Positions 1 to 8,235 are shown, numbered from the stretch's first letter. The stretch: 64,000 nucleotides of DNA from Rothia mucilaginosa (GCF_901875305.1 NZ_CABFLY010000003.1:248001-312000), one strand, 5' to 3'. Notes: a model not told the origin generated them from the sequence alone. A program made the numbers and translations.

Positions 1-421
1 GGTCGGCGACGGTGTCAACGACGCCCCGGCCCTGGCCCGCGCCGAGGTCGGCATCGCCATCGGGGCCGGCACGGATGTGGCAATGGAATCCGCCGGAGTG
101 GTCCTGGCCAGTGACGATCCCCGGGCAATATTGTCGATGATTGAGCTCTCGCAGGCCAGCTACCGCAAGATGATCCAGAACCTCATCTGGGCGTCCGGTT
201 ACAACATCTTGTCCGTGCCCCTGGCCGCCGGCGTGCTCGCCTCTAGCGGCATTCTACTTCCCCCGGCTGCTGCTGCGGTGTTGATGTCGCTGTCGACGAT
301 TGTGGTGGCGCTTAACGCTCAGTTGCTGCGCCGGATTGATCTGGACCCTGCCCACCTGGCTCCCACCAGTCCGAAGGAAGAACACACCACTCCTACTCCG
401 GCATCCACCGCCGTCCACTGA
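1..421 (+). CDS. Heavy-metal (probably copper) P-type ATPase, C-terminal part
   Basis: The gene enters from the left edge in frame 2 and only about the last 139 residues are visible. It opens with [12 protein letters not shown], the hinge motif of the phosphorylation domain of P-type ATPases. Two membrane helices follow ([16 protein letters not shown] and [18 protein letters not shown]) and then a short Pro/Thr-rich tail. The GYN and MSLST signatures in the last two helices belong to P1B metal pumps; from memory they resemble the CopB-type copper exporters more than CopA, whose last motif is usually MSxSS. The protein would export a metal ion across the membrane using ATP. The metal-binding N-terminus and the CPx helix are outside the window, so the metal is an inference. 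A long inverted repeat and a small Met/His-containing ORF follow. Confidence 0.85.
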   Translation, partial: VGDGVNDAPALARAEVGIAIGAGTDVAMESAGVVLASDDPRAILSMIELSQASYRKMIQNLIWASGYNILSVPLAAGVLASSGILLPPAAAAVLMSLSTIVVALNAQLLRRIDLDPAHLAPTSPKEEHTTPTPASTAVH

Positions 422-441
422 TTCACCACTTCTCTCCACTG

Positions 442-499
442 CCCCATATGACCCTGAAAGGCTCCACCATGAAGCGCACCCTTTCAGGATCATATGGGG
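442..499. repeat. Long inverted repeat (20-bp arms, 18-nt loop) after the metal ATPase
   Basis: The left arm at 442-461 (ccccatatgaccctgaaagg) and the right arm at 480-499 (cctttcaggatcatatgggg) pair over 20 bp with one mismatch. There is no T-run after the right arm, so it is not a classic intrinsic terminator. It may be an operator, a 3'-end stabiliser or a translation-masking hairpin, since the right arm contains an in-frame ATG (494) of the next small ORF. Confidence 0.7.
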
Positions 500-502
500 A
501 CC

Positions 503-658
503 ATGGACGAGATGGGTGGAATGGATCACGGCGTGAGTGCCATGGAGATTCGCTATGTGGGCGAGTTCCTGGAAGTGAAGGTGCAGGGTAAGGAGCCGCG
601 TATTCGTGCGCAGAAGGTTGCGGAGGCGACCGGCAGCACGGAAGGCGCTGACACCTAA
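503..658 (+). CDS. Small hypothetical protein with a Met/His-containing N-terminus
   Basis: This is a 51-codon ORF beginning MDEMGGMDHG and continuing as a charged segment with IRYVGEFLEVKVQGKEPRIR. I do not recognise a family. ATG 503 is preceded by a weak GGGGA ribosome site; an in-frame ATG at 494 lies inside the inverted repeat and is the alternative start. The Met/His motif next to a probable copper pump suggests a metal-related peptide or the remnant of a Met/His-rich metal-binding region, but that is inference. A good intrinsic terminator follows 15 bases after the stop, which supports a transcript ending here. Confidence 0.45.
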   Translation: MDEMGGMDHGVSAMEIRYVGEFLEVKVQGKEPRIRAQKVAEATGSTEGADT

Positions 659-672
659 ATCGACTATATGGA

Positions 673-703
673 AAGCCCCCGGGTCGTGATGACTCGGGGG
701 CTT
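673..703 (+). terminator. Intrinsic terminator after the metal ATPase region
   Basis: The arms aagccccc (673-680) and gggggctt (696-703) pair, with further pairing of gggtc and gactc inside. It closes the leftmost transcription unit. Confidence 0.6.
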
Positions 704-761
704 ACGTGTAGTTCCGCTTAGAAAGACCGGGGATGCTTGGCTCCGCACGGAAAGCGGTATT

Positions 762-1115
762 CGTCCTCGTTCCTACAGGGGCTGGGTGGGTGGGACGCTA
801 TACCCTTTCTCCGCTCCTGCAGGGGCACCCGCCGCACCCGGACGCTCCGCTCTTCCTTGCTTCGCTGCGGAGAGCGTCCGGGGCGGCACCCTGATGTCGC
901 TTCCGGAGGGTATAGCTACCCCGGCTGTCCGTGGTATGCGACTTGGTGCGAGCGGAGGGGCGGTGTCGTCCGTAGTGACATCAGGGTGCCCGAAGCGAAG
1001 CGAGGGCGGGTTCCCTGTAGGAACGAGGACGGTCACCAGCGCCTCCAGCGCTCAGCAGGAGGAAATATGCGGCGTCCCGCCCCTGCTTAGTGAGGGGAGG
1101 AACGAGGACGTACGC
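762..1115. repeat. Dispersed palindromic intergenic repeat, copy A
   Basis: This stretch fills the 507-base gap between the small ORF and the S4 gene and has no convincing gene. Positions 762-780 and 1013-1031 are a perfect 19-bp terminal inverted repeat (cgtcctcgttcctacaggg and its complement). Inside are nested palindromes, such as cggacgctc with gagcgtccg, and ccctgatgtc with gacatcaggg. The core at about 805-1031 aligns closely by eye with 22690-22906. The tail at about 1060-1115 resembles the inverted left flank of that second copy. ORFs open here on both strands only because the palindromes are GC-rich. It looks like a REP- or MITE-type element without a transposase. Confidence 0.7.
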
Positions 1116-1165
1116 CGTACCCTCGCATGTAGCCCTAACCAAGCCCTAACCAAGCAGAGAGAGGA

Positions 1166-1381
1166 CTAGCCCTCGTGCGCAACCTTCACAGTCATGCCGT
1201 TAAAGCTGACGGTGTCGCCGGGGTGTAGCTGCTTGCCGCGCGCTTCTTCAATGTCGCCGTTGACCTTGACCAGGCCGTGCTGAATGACTTCACGTGCCTG
1301 CGCGCCGTCCTCTACGAGGTTGGCGAGCTTGAGGAACTGGCCGAGGCGGATCATGTCGTCGCGAATAAAAATCTCTTCCAT
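1166..1381 (-). CDS. S4-domain RNA-binding protein
   Basis: This is a 71-residue protein, MEEIFIRDDMIRLGQFLKLA onward, made of little more than one S4 fold: IRLGQFLKLANLVEDGAQAREVIQ, then VKVNGDIEEARGKQL and a final beta segment HPGDTVSFNG. Small stand-alone S4 proteins bind structured RNA such as rRNA or tRNA; the exact target is not known from sequence. The reading frame could extend upstream to 1498, but the extra residues look non-coding, and the ATG at 1381 gives the usual family length. It is divergent from glyS and ends beside the palindromic repeat. Confidence 0.8.
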   Translation of the reverse strand: MEEIFIRDDMIRLGQFLKLANLVEDGAQAREVIQHGLVKVNGDIEEARGKQLHPGDTVSFNGMTVKVAHEG

Positions 1382-1613
1382 GCCCTCTAGTTTATCCCGC
1401 CGGGTGCATCCTGGCGTCCGGCAAAAATGGGGGAGTGGTGGGCCGGGTAGGCATACCCAGGGGTGGGGTGGTGATGGTACCCTAGTGTCTTGCATCAAAA
1501 GTGTGCATATTGCGCCGATGAGCGCGAATATCGGGCGCCCCTGCTTTGGGTGGTGCCCTCAATAACCCGAACTCACGCACGTCACAGCCGGTGGCGGGGC
1601 AGAAGGAGTAACT

Positions 1614-2993
1614 ATGGCTGAAAAGTCCACCCTCGATAACGTTATTGCGCTCGCAAAGCGCCGCGGCTTTGTTTTCCAGGCCGGTGAAATCTACGGCGGT
1701 TCCCGCTCCGCATGGGACTACGGTCCCCTCGGTGTGGAGCTGAAGGAAAACATCCGCCAGCAGTGGTGGCAGCGTTTCGTCCGCTCCCGTGCGGACATGG
1801 TCGGCCTGGACTCCTCCGTTATTCTGCCCCGTGCGGTGTGGGAGGCATCCGGTCACGTGGCAACCTTCACCGACCCGCTGGTCGAGTGCCTCTCCTGCCA
1901 CAAGCGTCTGCGTCAGGATCACCTGCTGGAGCACTTTGAGGCAAAGAAGGGCCGCGCTGCTGAGGGTATGAGCGAGATTGTATGCCCGAATTGCGGTACC
2001 CGTGGTGAGTGGACCGAGCCGCAGAACTTCTCCGGTCTGATGAAGACCTACCTGGGCCCGGTGGATAATGAGGAGGGTCTGCACTACCTGCGCCCCGAGA
2101 CCGCTCAGGGTATTTTCGTGAACTTCAACAACGTGGTCACTGCGTCCCGCAAGCGCCCGCCGTTCGGTATCGGCCAGATCGGTAAGTCGTTCCGTAACGA
2201 GATCACCCCCGGTAACTTCATCTTCCGTACTCGTGAGTTCGAGCAGATGGAAATCGAGTACTTCGTGCACCCGGACGACGCTGACAAGTACTTCAACGAG
2301 TGGGTTGAGGACTGCTGGAACTGGTTTGTTGACCTGGGTATTAACCCGGATAACATGCGCCGCTTCGACGTTCCTAAGGAAGACCGTGCGCACTACTCGG
2401 CTGGCACCATTGACGTCGAATACCGTTTCGGCTTCCAGGGTTCCGAGTGGGGCGAGCTCATGGGCGTTGCGAACCGCACCGACTACGACCTGGGCGTTCA
2501 CAACGAGCACTCCAACGCGAAGCTCGAGTACTTCGACCAGGCCACCGGTGAGCGTTACGTGCCGTACGTGATTGAGCCGTCCTTCGGTCTGACTCGCTCC
2601 ATGATGGCGTTCCTTGTCGACGCATATGTCGAGGATGAGGCACCGAACACTAAGGGTGGTGTGGACAAGCGCGTCGTGCTGAAGCTCGACCCGCGCCTGG
2701 CACCGGTGAAGGCTGCTGTGCTGCCGCTGTCCAAGAAGGCGGAGCTGTCCGAGCCGGCAACCAAGCTGGCGAATGAGCTGCGCGGCCTGTGGAACGTAGA
2801 CTATGACGAGGCGGGCGCTATTGGCCGCCGTTACCGCCGCCAGGATGAGATCGGTACCCCGTTCTGCATCACCGTGGACTTTGACACTCTCGAGGATCAG
2901 GCGGTGACCATCCGTGAGCGCGACACCATGAGCCAGGAGCGTGTGGCTCTGGATCAGGTGAAGTCCTACTTGGCTGCACGCCTGGCAGGCTAA
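1614..2993 (+). CDS. glyS: Glycyl-tRNA synthetase (homodimeric class II type)
   Basis: This 459-residue enzyme charges tRNA-Gly with glycine in the cytoplasm. Class II motifs are visible: [30 protein letters not shown] in the active site, and [13 protein letters not shown] near the ATP site. A zinc-like knuckle, CLSCHK with CPNCGTRGE, lies in the N-terminal half. The C-terminus is the anticodon-binding domain. The length fits the alpha2 bacterial/eukaryotic-like enzyme and not the alpha2beta2 type. ATG 1614 follows a GAAGGAG ribosome site. TACCCT near 1477 could be a -10 box. A strong terminator follows directly, so it is probably a single-gene unit. Confidence 0.96.
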   Translation: MAEKSTLDNVIALAKRRGFVFQAGEIYGGSRSAWDYGPLGVELKENIRQQWWQRFVRSRADMVGLDSSVILPRAVWEASGHVATFTDPLVECLSCHKRLRQDHLLEHFEAKKGRAAEGMSEIVCPNCGTRGEWTEPQNFSGLMKTYLGPVDNEEGLHYLRPETAQGIFVNFNNVVTASRKRPPFGIGQIGKSFRNEITPGNFIFRTREFEQMEIEYFVHPDDADKYFNEWVEDCWNWFVDLGINPDNMRRFDVPKEDRAHYSAGTIDVEYRFGFQGSEWGELMGVANRTDYDLGVHNEHSNAKLEYFDQATGERYVPYVIEPSFGLTRSMMAFLVDAYVEDEAPNTKGGVDKRVVLKLDPRLAPVKAAVLPLSKKAELSEPATKLANELRGLWNVDYDEAGAIGRRYRRQDEIGTPFCITVDFDTLEDQAVTIRERDTMSQERVALDQVKSYLAARLAG

Positions 2994-3009
2994 AAATATT
3001 CATAACATG

Positions 3010-3052
3010 GACGGCGGGTAGCCTCTTAGAGCGAAAGAGGCTACCCGCCGTC
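3010..3052 (+). terminator. Intrinsic terminator after glyS
   Basis: An 18-bp perfect stem, gacggcgggtagcctctt at 3010-3027 with its complement at 3035-3052, has a 7-base loop and is followed by a T-rich stretch. Confidence 0.85.
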
Positions 3053-3120
3053 GTGTATTTGGGCTACCCTGGTTAGACTGATTGGCGCGATAGACGCGAG
3101 TGAAGGAAAGGTGCGCAGAC

Positions 3121-4098
3121 ATGGCTGAACGCCTCAGTGAAAAATTTGAGATTCGCCCCTGGCAGGAGGGTGATGACCTTGCCCTGCTTGAGATTTGGAA
3201 CTCTGCCCGCAATGAGGTTGAGGAGCGCCAGCGTGGCCTCTTTGGCCCGGACAGTGACGCGCCTTTTAGCCGTACTCTGGTGGTGACTGCTTCGGGTGTG
3301 CCGGTGGCTGCCGGTACTGTGGTAGCTTCGCTGTTGCATCCGACGCGTCTGTGGTCCTACATTGAGGTGGCAGCTGACCACCGCCGCCAGGGCATCGGCA
3401 CCACCCTGATGGACGCCCTGCGAGAGGTGGCCGCGGCGAACGGCCAGACCACCGCCCTGCGCGTGAAGCTGTCGCCGTTTAGCGACGGCGAGGAGTTCGC
3501 GCAGGCGACCGGCATGAAGCTGATTCAGCGTTCCCGCATGGTGCGCGTGGAACCGGGAGCGATTCCCCCGGTGTCTTTGCGTGAGGATGCTGACGGTAAC
3601 GAGACTCAGGCCATTGAGGACCTGGCGACCGGCTCGGTGGAGCTAACCGCCGCCCTCTGGGAGTTCTACCGCCGCTCGCATCAGTGGGATGTTCCTGCTG
3701 AGGTGGGTATGGGCACGGTGAACCGCTACTTCCTTTCGGATGAGGTGCGTGCTTTTGGTGCCGTGGTGCTTCGCGATCATATTCGTGAGGCTGCCGCAGA
3801 GGGTAAGAAGGGCCCGATTGTGGCGTTTGCGGTGAGCTACCACCCCTTCGAGACGGACCCGGAGGCGGCGCTGGTGGATGATAAGACTGCTACGGAGTTG
3901 CTGCTGGGTTACGACTTCGATAATGAGGGTGCCGTGGAGGCGATTATGCAGGTGCTGTCCCTGCTGAGTGCTAAGTACCCGGTGACGGTGGAGGTCGACG
4001 ACTCCATGGAGGCGCTGGTTCAGGTGACCGACGTGCTGCTGCGCGCCGGTACCGCCTCGGTGGAGGGTGACCCGACCTATATTTACGTGACCGAGTAG
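3121..4098 (+). CDS. GNAT-family N-acetyltransferase
   Basis: This is a 325-residue protein with an N-terminal GNAT domain. The acetyl-CoA-binding motif A is clear at about residues 85-100: VAADHRRQGIGTTLMDAL with the RxxGxG loop. The second half repeats the general GNAT layout more weakly, so a two-lobed enzyme of the mycothiol-synthase type of architecture is possible, though nothing identifies the substrate. I chose ATG 3121 because GAAGGAAAGG sits about 10 bases upstream; an earlier in-frame GTG at 3100 would overlap that site. It stands alone between two terminator-like hairpins. Confidence 0.8.
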   Translation: MAERLSEKFEIRPWQEGDDLALLEIWNSARNEVEERQRGLFGPDSDAPFSRTLVVTASGVPVAAGTVVASLLHPTRLWSYIEVAADHRRQGIGTTLMDALREVAAANGQTTALRVKLSPFSDGEEFAQATGMKLIQRSRMVRVEPGAIPPVSLREDADGNETQAIEDLATGSVELTAALWEFYRRSHQWDVPAEVGMGTVNRYFLSDEVRAFGAVVLRDHIREAAAEGKKGPIVAFAVSYHPFETDPEAALVDDKTATELLLGYDFDNEGAVEAIMQVLSLLSAKYPVTVEVDDSMEALVQVTDVLLRAGTASVEGDPTYIYVTE

Positions 4099-4157
4099 GT
4101 TCTCGGGTAGGTTCCCGAGTATATTCTCGGTACCGAGTCTGCCGGCTGGTTCTTGCC

Positions 4158-4196
4158 GAGAGGGGCGGGGGAGTGGAATACTCTCCCGCCCCTCTC
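4158..4196 (+). terminator. Hairpin after the GNAT gene, probable terminator
   Basis: The arms gagaggggcgggggag and ctcccgcccctctc pair around a short AT-rich loop. No clear T-run follows. The preceding bases 4095-4140 hold imperfect short repeats of the type gtaggttctcgg. The rest of the gap to 4328 has loose repeats resembling gccgctgtactgt and no gene. Confidence 0.5.
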
Positions 4197-4328
4197 GCGT
4201 GCCTGCGCCTCACCACCATTGTTAAGTCTGTGCCGTGCCGCCGTACTGTGTTGCTGTACTGTGCCGCTGTACCCCGATAGCTCTGTACCCCGTCAGCTGA
4301 GTCCGGTTCCCGATTTGCCCCCGTATGC

Positions 4329-4340
4329 CACAATATAGGG
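4329..4340 (+). promoter_or_regulatory. Putative -10 box placing dusB as a leaderless transcript
   Basis: CACAAT at 4329-4334 is separated by only six bases from the GTG start at 4341, and no Shine-Dalgarno sequence fits at normal spacing. This geometry is typical of leaderless mRNAs in actinobacteria. The assignment is by pattern only. Confidence 0.4.
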
Positions 4341-5507
4341 GTGAATTCTGAAGCACCCCGTCTGACTCTTCCGCCCCTGAAACTGGGGAATCTGACCGTT
4401 GATACTCCCGTGGTCCTCGCTCCCATGGCCGGCGTGACCAATAAGGCTTTCCGCCGCCTCTGCAGCGAATATGGCGGCGGCCTGTACGTGACCGAAATGG
4501 TGACCGCGCGCGCCCTCGTGGAACGTAAGCCCGAGTCCCTGCGCATCATCGAGCACGATCCGGACGAGAAGATTCGCTCCATCCAGATTTACGGTGTGGA
4601 CGCGGTCAACGTCGGTAAGGCTGTGCGCATGGTCGTTGAAGAGGACCGTGCCGACCACATTGACTTGAACTTTGGCTGCCCGGCTCCCAAGGTGACTCGC
4701 CGAGGCGGCGGCGCAGCCCTGCCCTGGAAGACCGACCTGTTCACCGCGATCGTGCAGACCGCGGTCAAGGAAGCCTCCCGCAACGATATTCCGCTGACCA
4801 TTAAGATGCGCAAGGGCATCGACGATGACCACATCACGTTCTTGGAGTCCGCCAAGATTGCTCGTGATGCCGGTGTTGCGGCGATTGCTCTGCACGGTCG
4901 CACCGCGGCTCAGCATTATTCGGGTAAGGCCGACTGGGATTCGATTGCCCAGCTGCGCGAGCTGATTCCGGACGTGCCGATTCTGGGCAACGGCGATATT
5001 TTCTCCGCCGAGGACGCCGTGCGCATGGTCGAGCAGACCGGAGTGGACGGCGTGGTGATTGGTCGCGGCTGCCAGGGCCGTCCGTGGCTGTTCGGCGACC
5101 TGCAGAATGCGTTTGAGGGTTCGTCGGAGCGTATCCGCCCGACCCTGACCGAGGTGTCGGACATGATTTACCGCCATGCCGAGTTGCTGGTCGAGACCTT
5201 CGGCGATGAGACTCGCGGTCTGCGCGAGATCCGCAAGCACGTGGCGTGGTACTTCAAGGGCTACCCGGTCGGTGGCGAGCTGCGCGCGAAGATGGCTCAG
5301 GTGCCCGACCTGGCGACCTTCCGTGAGCTGATTGCTCAGCTGGACCACTCGATTGGTTACCCGGGTGCCGCCGTGGAGGGTTCGCGCGGTCGCGCCGGCA
5401 GCCCTAAGCAGCCGCACCTGCCCGACGGCTGGCTGGATTCGCGCATCCTGGGCGACGCCGAACGCCTGGGCCTGGTGGAGGCTGAGCTCGACATCTCGGG
5501 CGGCTAA
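4341..5507 (+). CDS. dusB: tRNA-dihydrouridine synthase B
   Basis: This 388-residue flavoenzyme reduces uridines in the D-loop of tRNA. It has the TIM-barrel Dus signatures: LAPMAGVTNKAFRRLC at the N-terminus, the IDLNFGCPAPKVTRRGGGAA region with the catalytic cysteine, and GNGDIFSAEDAVRM followed by VVIGRGCQGRPWLF at the phosphate-binding end. A C-terminal helical domain follows. The GTG at 4341 gives the family's normal N-terminus. It lies just upstream of dnaG, which has its own promoter. Confidence 0.93.
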   Translation: MNSEAPRLTLPPLKLGNLTVDTPVVLAPMAGVTNKAFRRLCSEYGGGLYVTEMVTARALVERKPESLRIIEHDPDEKIRSIQIYGVDAVNVGKAVRMVVEEDRADHIDLNFGCPAPKVTRRGGGAALPWKTDLFTAIVQTAVKEASRNDIPLTIKMRKGIDDDHITFLESAKIARDAGVAAIALHGRTAAQHYSGKADWDSIAQLRELIPDVPILGNGDIFSAEDAVRMVEQTGVDGVVIGRGCQGRPWLFGDLQNAFEGSSERIRPTLTEVSDMIYRHAELLVETFGDETRGLREIRKHVAWYFKGYPVGGELRAKMAQVPDLATFRELIAQLDHSIGYPGAAVEGSRGRAGSPKQPHLPDGWLDSRILGDAERLGLVEAELDISGG

Positions 5508-5586
5508 ACCCCGTCCGAACCATCGCGGCTGAAATCCTCGGCCAACCCGCCCCGGGGTAGCCCCCGGGGCTCACGCATCACCACCG

Positions 5587-5599
5587 TAGAATTGAGTTT
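5587..5599 (+). promoter_or_regulatory. Putative -10 box of dnaG (leaderless start)
   Basis: TAGAAT at 5587-5592 lies seven bases before ATG 5600, so transcription would start at or next to the A of the start codon. There is no ribosome-binding site in between. Confidence 0.55.
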
Positions 5600-7681
5600 A
5601 TGGCTGGATTAATCCGCAAAGAAGACATTGACGAAGTACGTGCCCGCACCGATATTCGCGAAATCATTGAAGGCTACGTGAGTCTCAAAAGCGCGGGTAT
5701 CGGCACCTTCAAGGGCCTGTGCCCGTTCCACGACGAGCGCACGCCCTCCTTCAACGTGCGCCCGCAGGTCGGCTCGTACCACTGCTTCGGTTGCGGTGAG
5801 TCCGGCGACGTGTACTCCTTCGTCATGGCCATGGAACACACCGGCTTCGTGGAGACCGTGGAACGTCTGGCCGCCCGCATTGGCTACACCCTGCACTACG
5901 AGGGCGGTAACCCCGGCGAACGCTACGAGGCGGGTATGCGTCGCCGCCTGCTCGACGCGCACAAGATTGCCGCCGAGTTCTTCGAACGCAACCTCTACTC
6001 GCCGGACGCGCAGGAGGCGCAGCGCTTCCTGGGTGCCCGCGGCTTCGACCCTGCCGCCACCCGCCACTTCGGCGTGGGCTACGCCCCGCGCGGCTGGGAC
6101 CACCTGCTCAAGCACCTTCGCTCCCAGGGCTTCACCGACGAGGAGCTGAAGGCGACCGGCATGTTCTCGGAGGGTAACCGCGGCCTGTACGACCGCTTCC
6201 GCGGCCGCATCATCTGGCCGATTCGCACCATCGCGGGGGAGACCATCGGCTTCGGCGCCCGCCGCCTCTTCGACGACGACCAGGGCCCCAAGTACCTGAA
6301 CACCCCCGAGACGCAGCTGTACAAGAAATCCCAGGTGCTCTACGGCATTGACCTGGCAAAACGCGAGATGACCAAGAAGAAGCAGGTCGTCATCGTAGAG
6401 GGTTACACGGACGTGATGGCCGCGCACCTGGCGGGCGTCACCACCGCCGTGGCCACCTGCGGTACCGCATTCGGTCCCGGGCACATCAAGATGGTGCGCC
6501 GCATGATTACCGACGACGGTTCCGGCGGAGAGGTCATCTTCACCTTTGACGGTGACGCCGCCGGCCAGAAGGCCGCCATGGCTGCCTTTCAGGAGGATCA
6601 GCGTTTCGTTGCGCAGACCTTCGTGGCGGTGGCCGAGGATGGTATGGACCCCTGTGACCTGCGTCTGCACAAGGGAGACGCCGCCGTGCGCTCGCTGATT
6701 GCCTCGCGCCGCCCGCTCTTCGAATTTGCTATCGACACGACCCTCGCCAAGTACGATTTGGCGACCCTTGAGGGCCGTGTGCTGGCGATGCGCGCCATCG
6801 CCCCGATTATTGCCGGCATTAAGGACCGCGACCTGCGCCCTGCCTACATGCGTAAGGTGTCGGGCCAGCTCGGCCTGGAGCTGGACGAGATTCAGCGTGC
6901 CGTGGCGTATGCGCAGAACCATCCGAAGCTTTCGCGTACCCAGCAGGCGGAGGCTACGGTCGCCGCGCCGCGTTACGAGCGTCTGAACGAAAGCCCGCAG
7001 GGTGCACCGGGTTATGCGGGTGCCCAGGGTGCGGTTTATGCTGACGCACCCTACGACCCCGCCTACGATGCGCCGCCCCCGGAGGATTACGCCGCACCCA
7101 GCGCCTACGCGGGCTACAACGCCGCCGCGCACCTGCCGAGCAGCATTCAGCCCGCCGCACCCCAGCCGGAGGCGACCGCCCCCGCCGTCGAGGAGTTCCT
7201 CGCCCCCGACCCGAGCGACCCGGTCGCGCGCCTCGAAAAGGCCGCCCTGGAGATTGCCCTGCAGCACCCCGAGCTCATCAGTGTGGAGCAGTGGCGAACC
7301 CTCGCCACCGTGCAGTTCCGCTACCGCACTCACCGCGAGGTGGCCGCCGGCATTATTCACGCCGCGACCGTCATGGCCCCCACGCCCGGCATCGAGTGGA
7401 TTAACTGCGTGCGTTCCGGCGCGGTGGAGGGGGTGCACCCCGCCATTGCGGAGCTTGCTGTCTCACCTCTGCCCGTCAGCAGTGCCGAGCGTCTGCCCGG
7501 CTTCGTGACCGGCGCGCTCAACGCCCTGTTCGAGCAGCAGATTGCCCGCCAAAAATCCGACCTGATGATGCGCCTGGAGCAGCTCAGCACAAACCCCGAC
7601 GACGAAGAGTTCGAAGCGGTACAGCGTCAGCTCCTCGAACTGGAAATGCGCCGCCGCCAGCTCACCGCACAGCGCGGCTAG
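5600..7681 (+). CDS. dnaG: DNA primase
   Basis: This 693-residue enzyme makes RNA primers at the replication fork. The N-terminal CHC2 zinc finger is complete: Cys41, His44, Cys62 and Cys65 in GLCPFHDERTPSF and YHCFGCGESGD. The central TOPRIM core shows VVIVEGYTDVMAAH near residue 265 and FTFDGDAAGQKA near 315. Residues about 455-540 are a low-complexity Ala/Pro/Tyr-rich linker, after which the C-terminal DnaB-helicase-interacting domain follows. The linker is longer than in E. coli but such linkers are common in actinobacteria. The start is set by the leaderless promoter. Confidence 0.96.
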   Translation: MAGLIRKEDIDEVRARTDIREIIEGYVSLKSAGIGTFKGLCPFHDERTPSFNVRPQVGSYHCFGCGESGDVYSFVMAMEHTGFVETVERLAARIGYTLHYEGGNPGERYEAGMRRRLLDAHKIAAEFFERNLYSPDAQEAQRFLGARGFDPAATRHFGVGYAPRGWDHLLKHLRSQGFTDEELKATGMFSEGNRGLYDRFRGRIIWPIRTIAGETIGFGARRLFDDDQGPKYLNTPETQLYKKSQVLYGIDLAKREMTKKKQVVIVEGYTDVMAAHLAGVTTAVATCGTAFGPGHIKMVRRMITDDGSGGEVIFTFDGDAAGQKAAMAAFQEDQRFVAQTFVAVAEDGMDPCDLRLHKGDAAVRSLIASRRPLFEFAIDTTLAKYDLATLEGRVLAMRAIAPIIAGIKDRDLRPAYMRKVSGQLGLELDEIQRAVAYAQNHPKLSRTQQAEATVAAPRYERLNESPQGAPGYAGAQGAVYADAPYDPAYDAPPPEDYAAPSAYAGYNAAAHLPSSIQPAAPQPEATAPAVEEFLAPDPSDPVARLEKAALEIALQHPELISVEQWRTLATVQFRYRTHREVAAGIIHAATVMAPTPGIEWINCVRSGAVEGVHPAIAELAVSPLPVSSAERLPGFVTGALNALFEQQIARQKSDLMMRLEQLSTNPDDEEFEAVQRQLLELEMRRRQLTAQRG

Positions 7682-7741
7682 GTTTGCTGCCTGTAGCCCC
7701 CTACCCGATGCGGCGCGACGGGGGAGGGGCGTAGTGTGGAG

Positions 7742-7784
7742 GCCCGTTGGGTGTCCGCTGAGCACCCGGCGGACCCAATGGGCG
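7742..7784 (+). terminator. Hairpin after dnaG
   Basis: The segment gcccgttgggtgtccgc pairs imperfectly with gcggacccaatgggc. It lacks a T-run, so it could be a factor-dependent end or a processing site. Confidence 0.35.
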
Positions 7785-7832
7785 GTTCCATACCACCACC
7801 ACAGAATGTGATGCACTTCATTATATTTCGGC

Positions 7833-7861
7833 TTGCGGAGTCCTGAGACCCCCGGTATAGT
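7833..7861 (+). promoter_or_regulatory. Promoter of tRNA-Asn
   Basis: TTGCGG (7833-7838) and TATAGT (7856-7861) are separated by 17 bases, an ideal sigma-70/SigA-type spacing. The start site would lie near 7868, about 37 bases before the tRNA. Confidence 0.65.
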
Positions 7862-7904
7862 TATTACTCGTTGCAAGGGAAACCGCGTAACGAAAACAAA
7901 ATAT

Positions 7905-7977
7905 TCCCCCGTAGCTCAATTGGCAGAGCATTCGACTGTTAATCGAAGGGTTACTGGTTCGAGTCCAGTCGGGGGAG
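7905..7977 (+). tRNA. tRNA-Asn (anticodon GTT)
   Basis: The acceptor stem pairs tcccccg (7905-7911) with cggggga (7970-7976), followed by discriminator G. D-arm, a five-base anticodon stem ttcga/tcgaa around ctgttaa, and the T-arm with ttcgagt are all standard. CCA is not encoded. A 22-bp terminator hairpin follows immediately. Confidence 0.95.
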
Positions 7978-7980
7978 CGT

Positions 7981-8027
7981 ATAAAGCAAGAACCCCCGAG
8001 ACTTCGTCTCGGGGGTTCTTGCTTTAT
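7981..8027 (+). terminator. Strong terminator after tRNA-Asn
   Basis: A perfect 22-bp stem (7981-8002 with 8006-8027) has a 3-base loop and ends in gctttat. Confidence 0.8.
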
Positions 8028-8235
8028 CTGTTCCTCTGGCTCGAACCAGTAACCACTCCGCCATACGCAGGCGCTGGGGCGCCTGCTCCAGGCTCCGTCT
8101 GGTTCGAGTCCAGAGCAACAGAGAATTACGGAGGGAAACAAAGATGATTCCTCGCGCGCTCGGAAAATCTTCGCCTCGCTAGTTCGAGTCCAGTCGGCAC
8201 GTTCTCTCTAAAGCCGTGAACCAGTAACCCCTCGG
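8027..8235. repeat. Scrambled partial copies of the tRNA-Asn 3' end
   Basis: Four fragments of the T-arm region of tRNA-Asn occur here in both orientations: inverted at 8038-8054 (ggctcgaaccagtaacc), direct at 8099-8112, direct at 8182-8197 (gttcgagtccagtcgg, identical to tRNA positions 7959-7974), and inverted at 8218-8230 (gaaccagtaaccc). The first two are the arms of a longer inverted repeat, 8027-8050 with 8099-8123. None makes a complete tRNA. Fragments of a tRNA 3' end next to that tRNA are what integration and excision of mobile elements leave behind, but no integrase is visible. The 446-base gap from 7978 to 8423 holds only this, the terminator, and a possible -10 (TAAAAT, 8362-8367) for the next gene. 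Confidence 0.6.

Noticed and set aside
773..1169. Overlapping ORFs on both strands in the palindromic repeat
   Set aside because: Open frames arise from palindromic GC-rich sequence. There is no ribosome site and the frames are not kept in the second copy.
1382..1613. T-box riboswitch before glyS
   Set aside because: I looked for the conserved T-box sequence (tggnaccgcg-like) and a terminator/antiterminator pair and did not find them.
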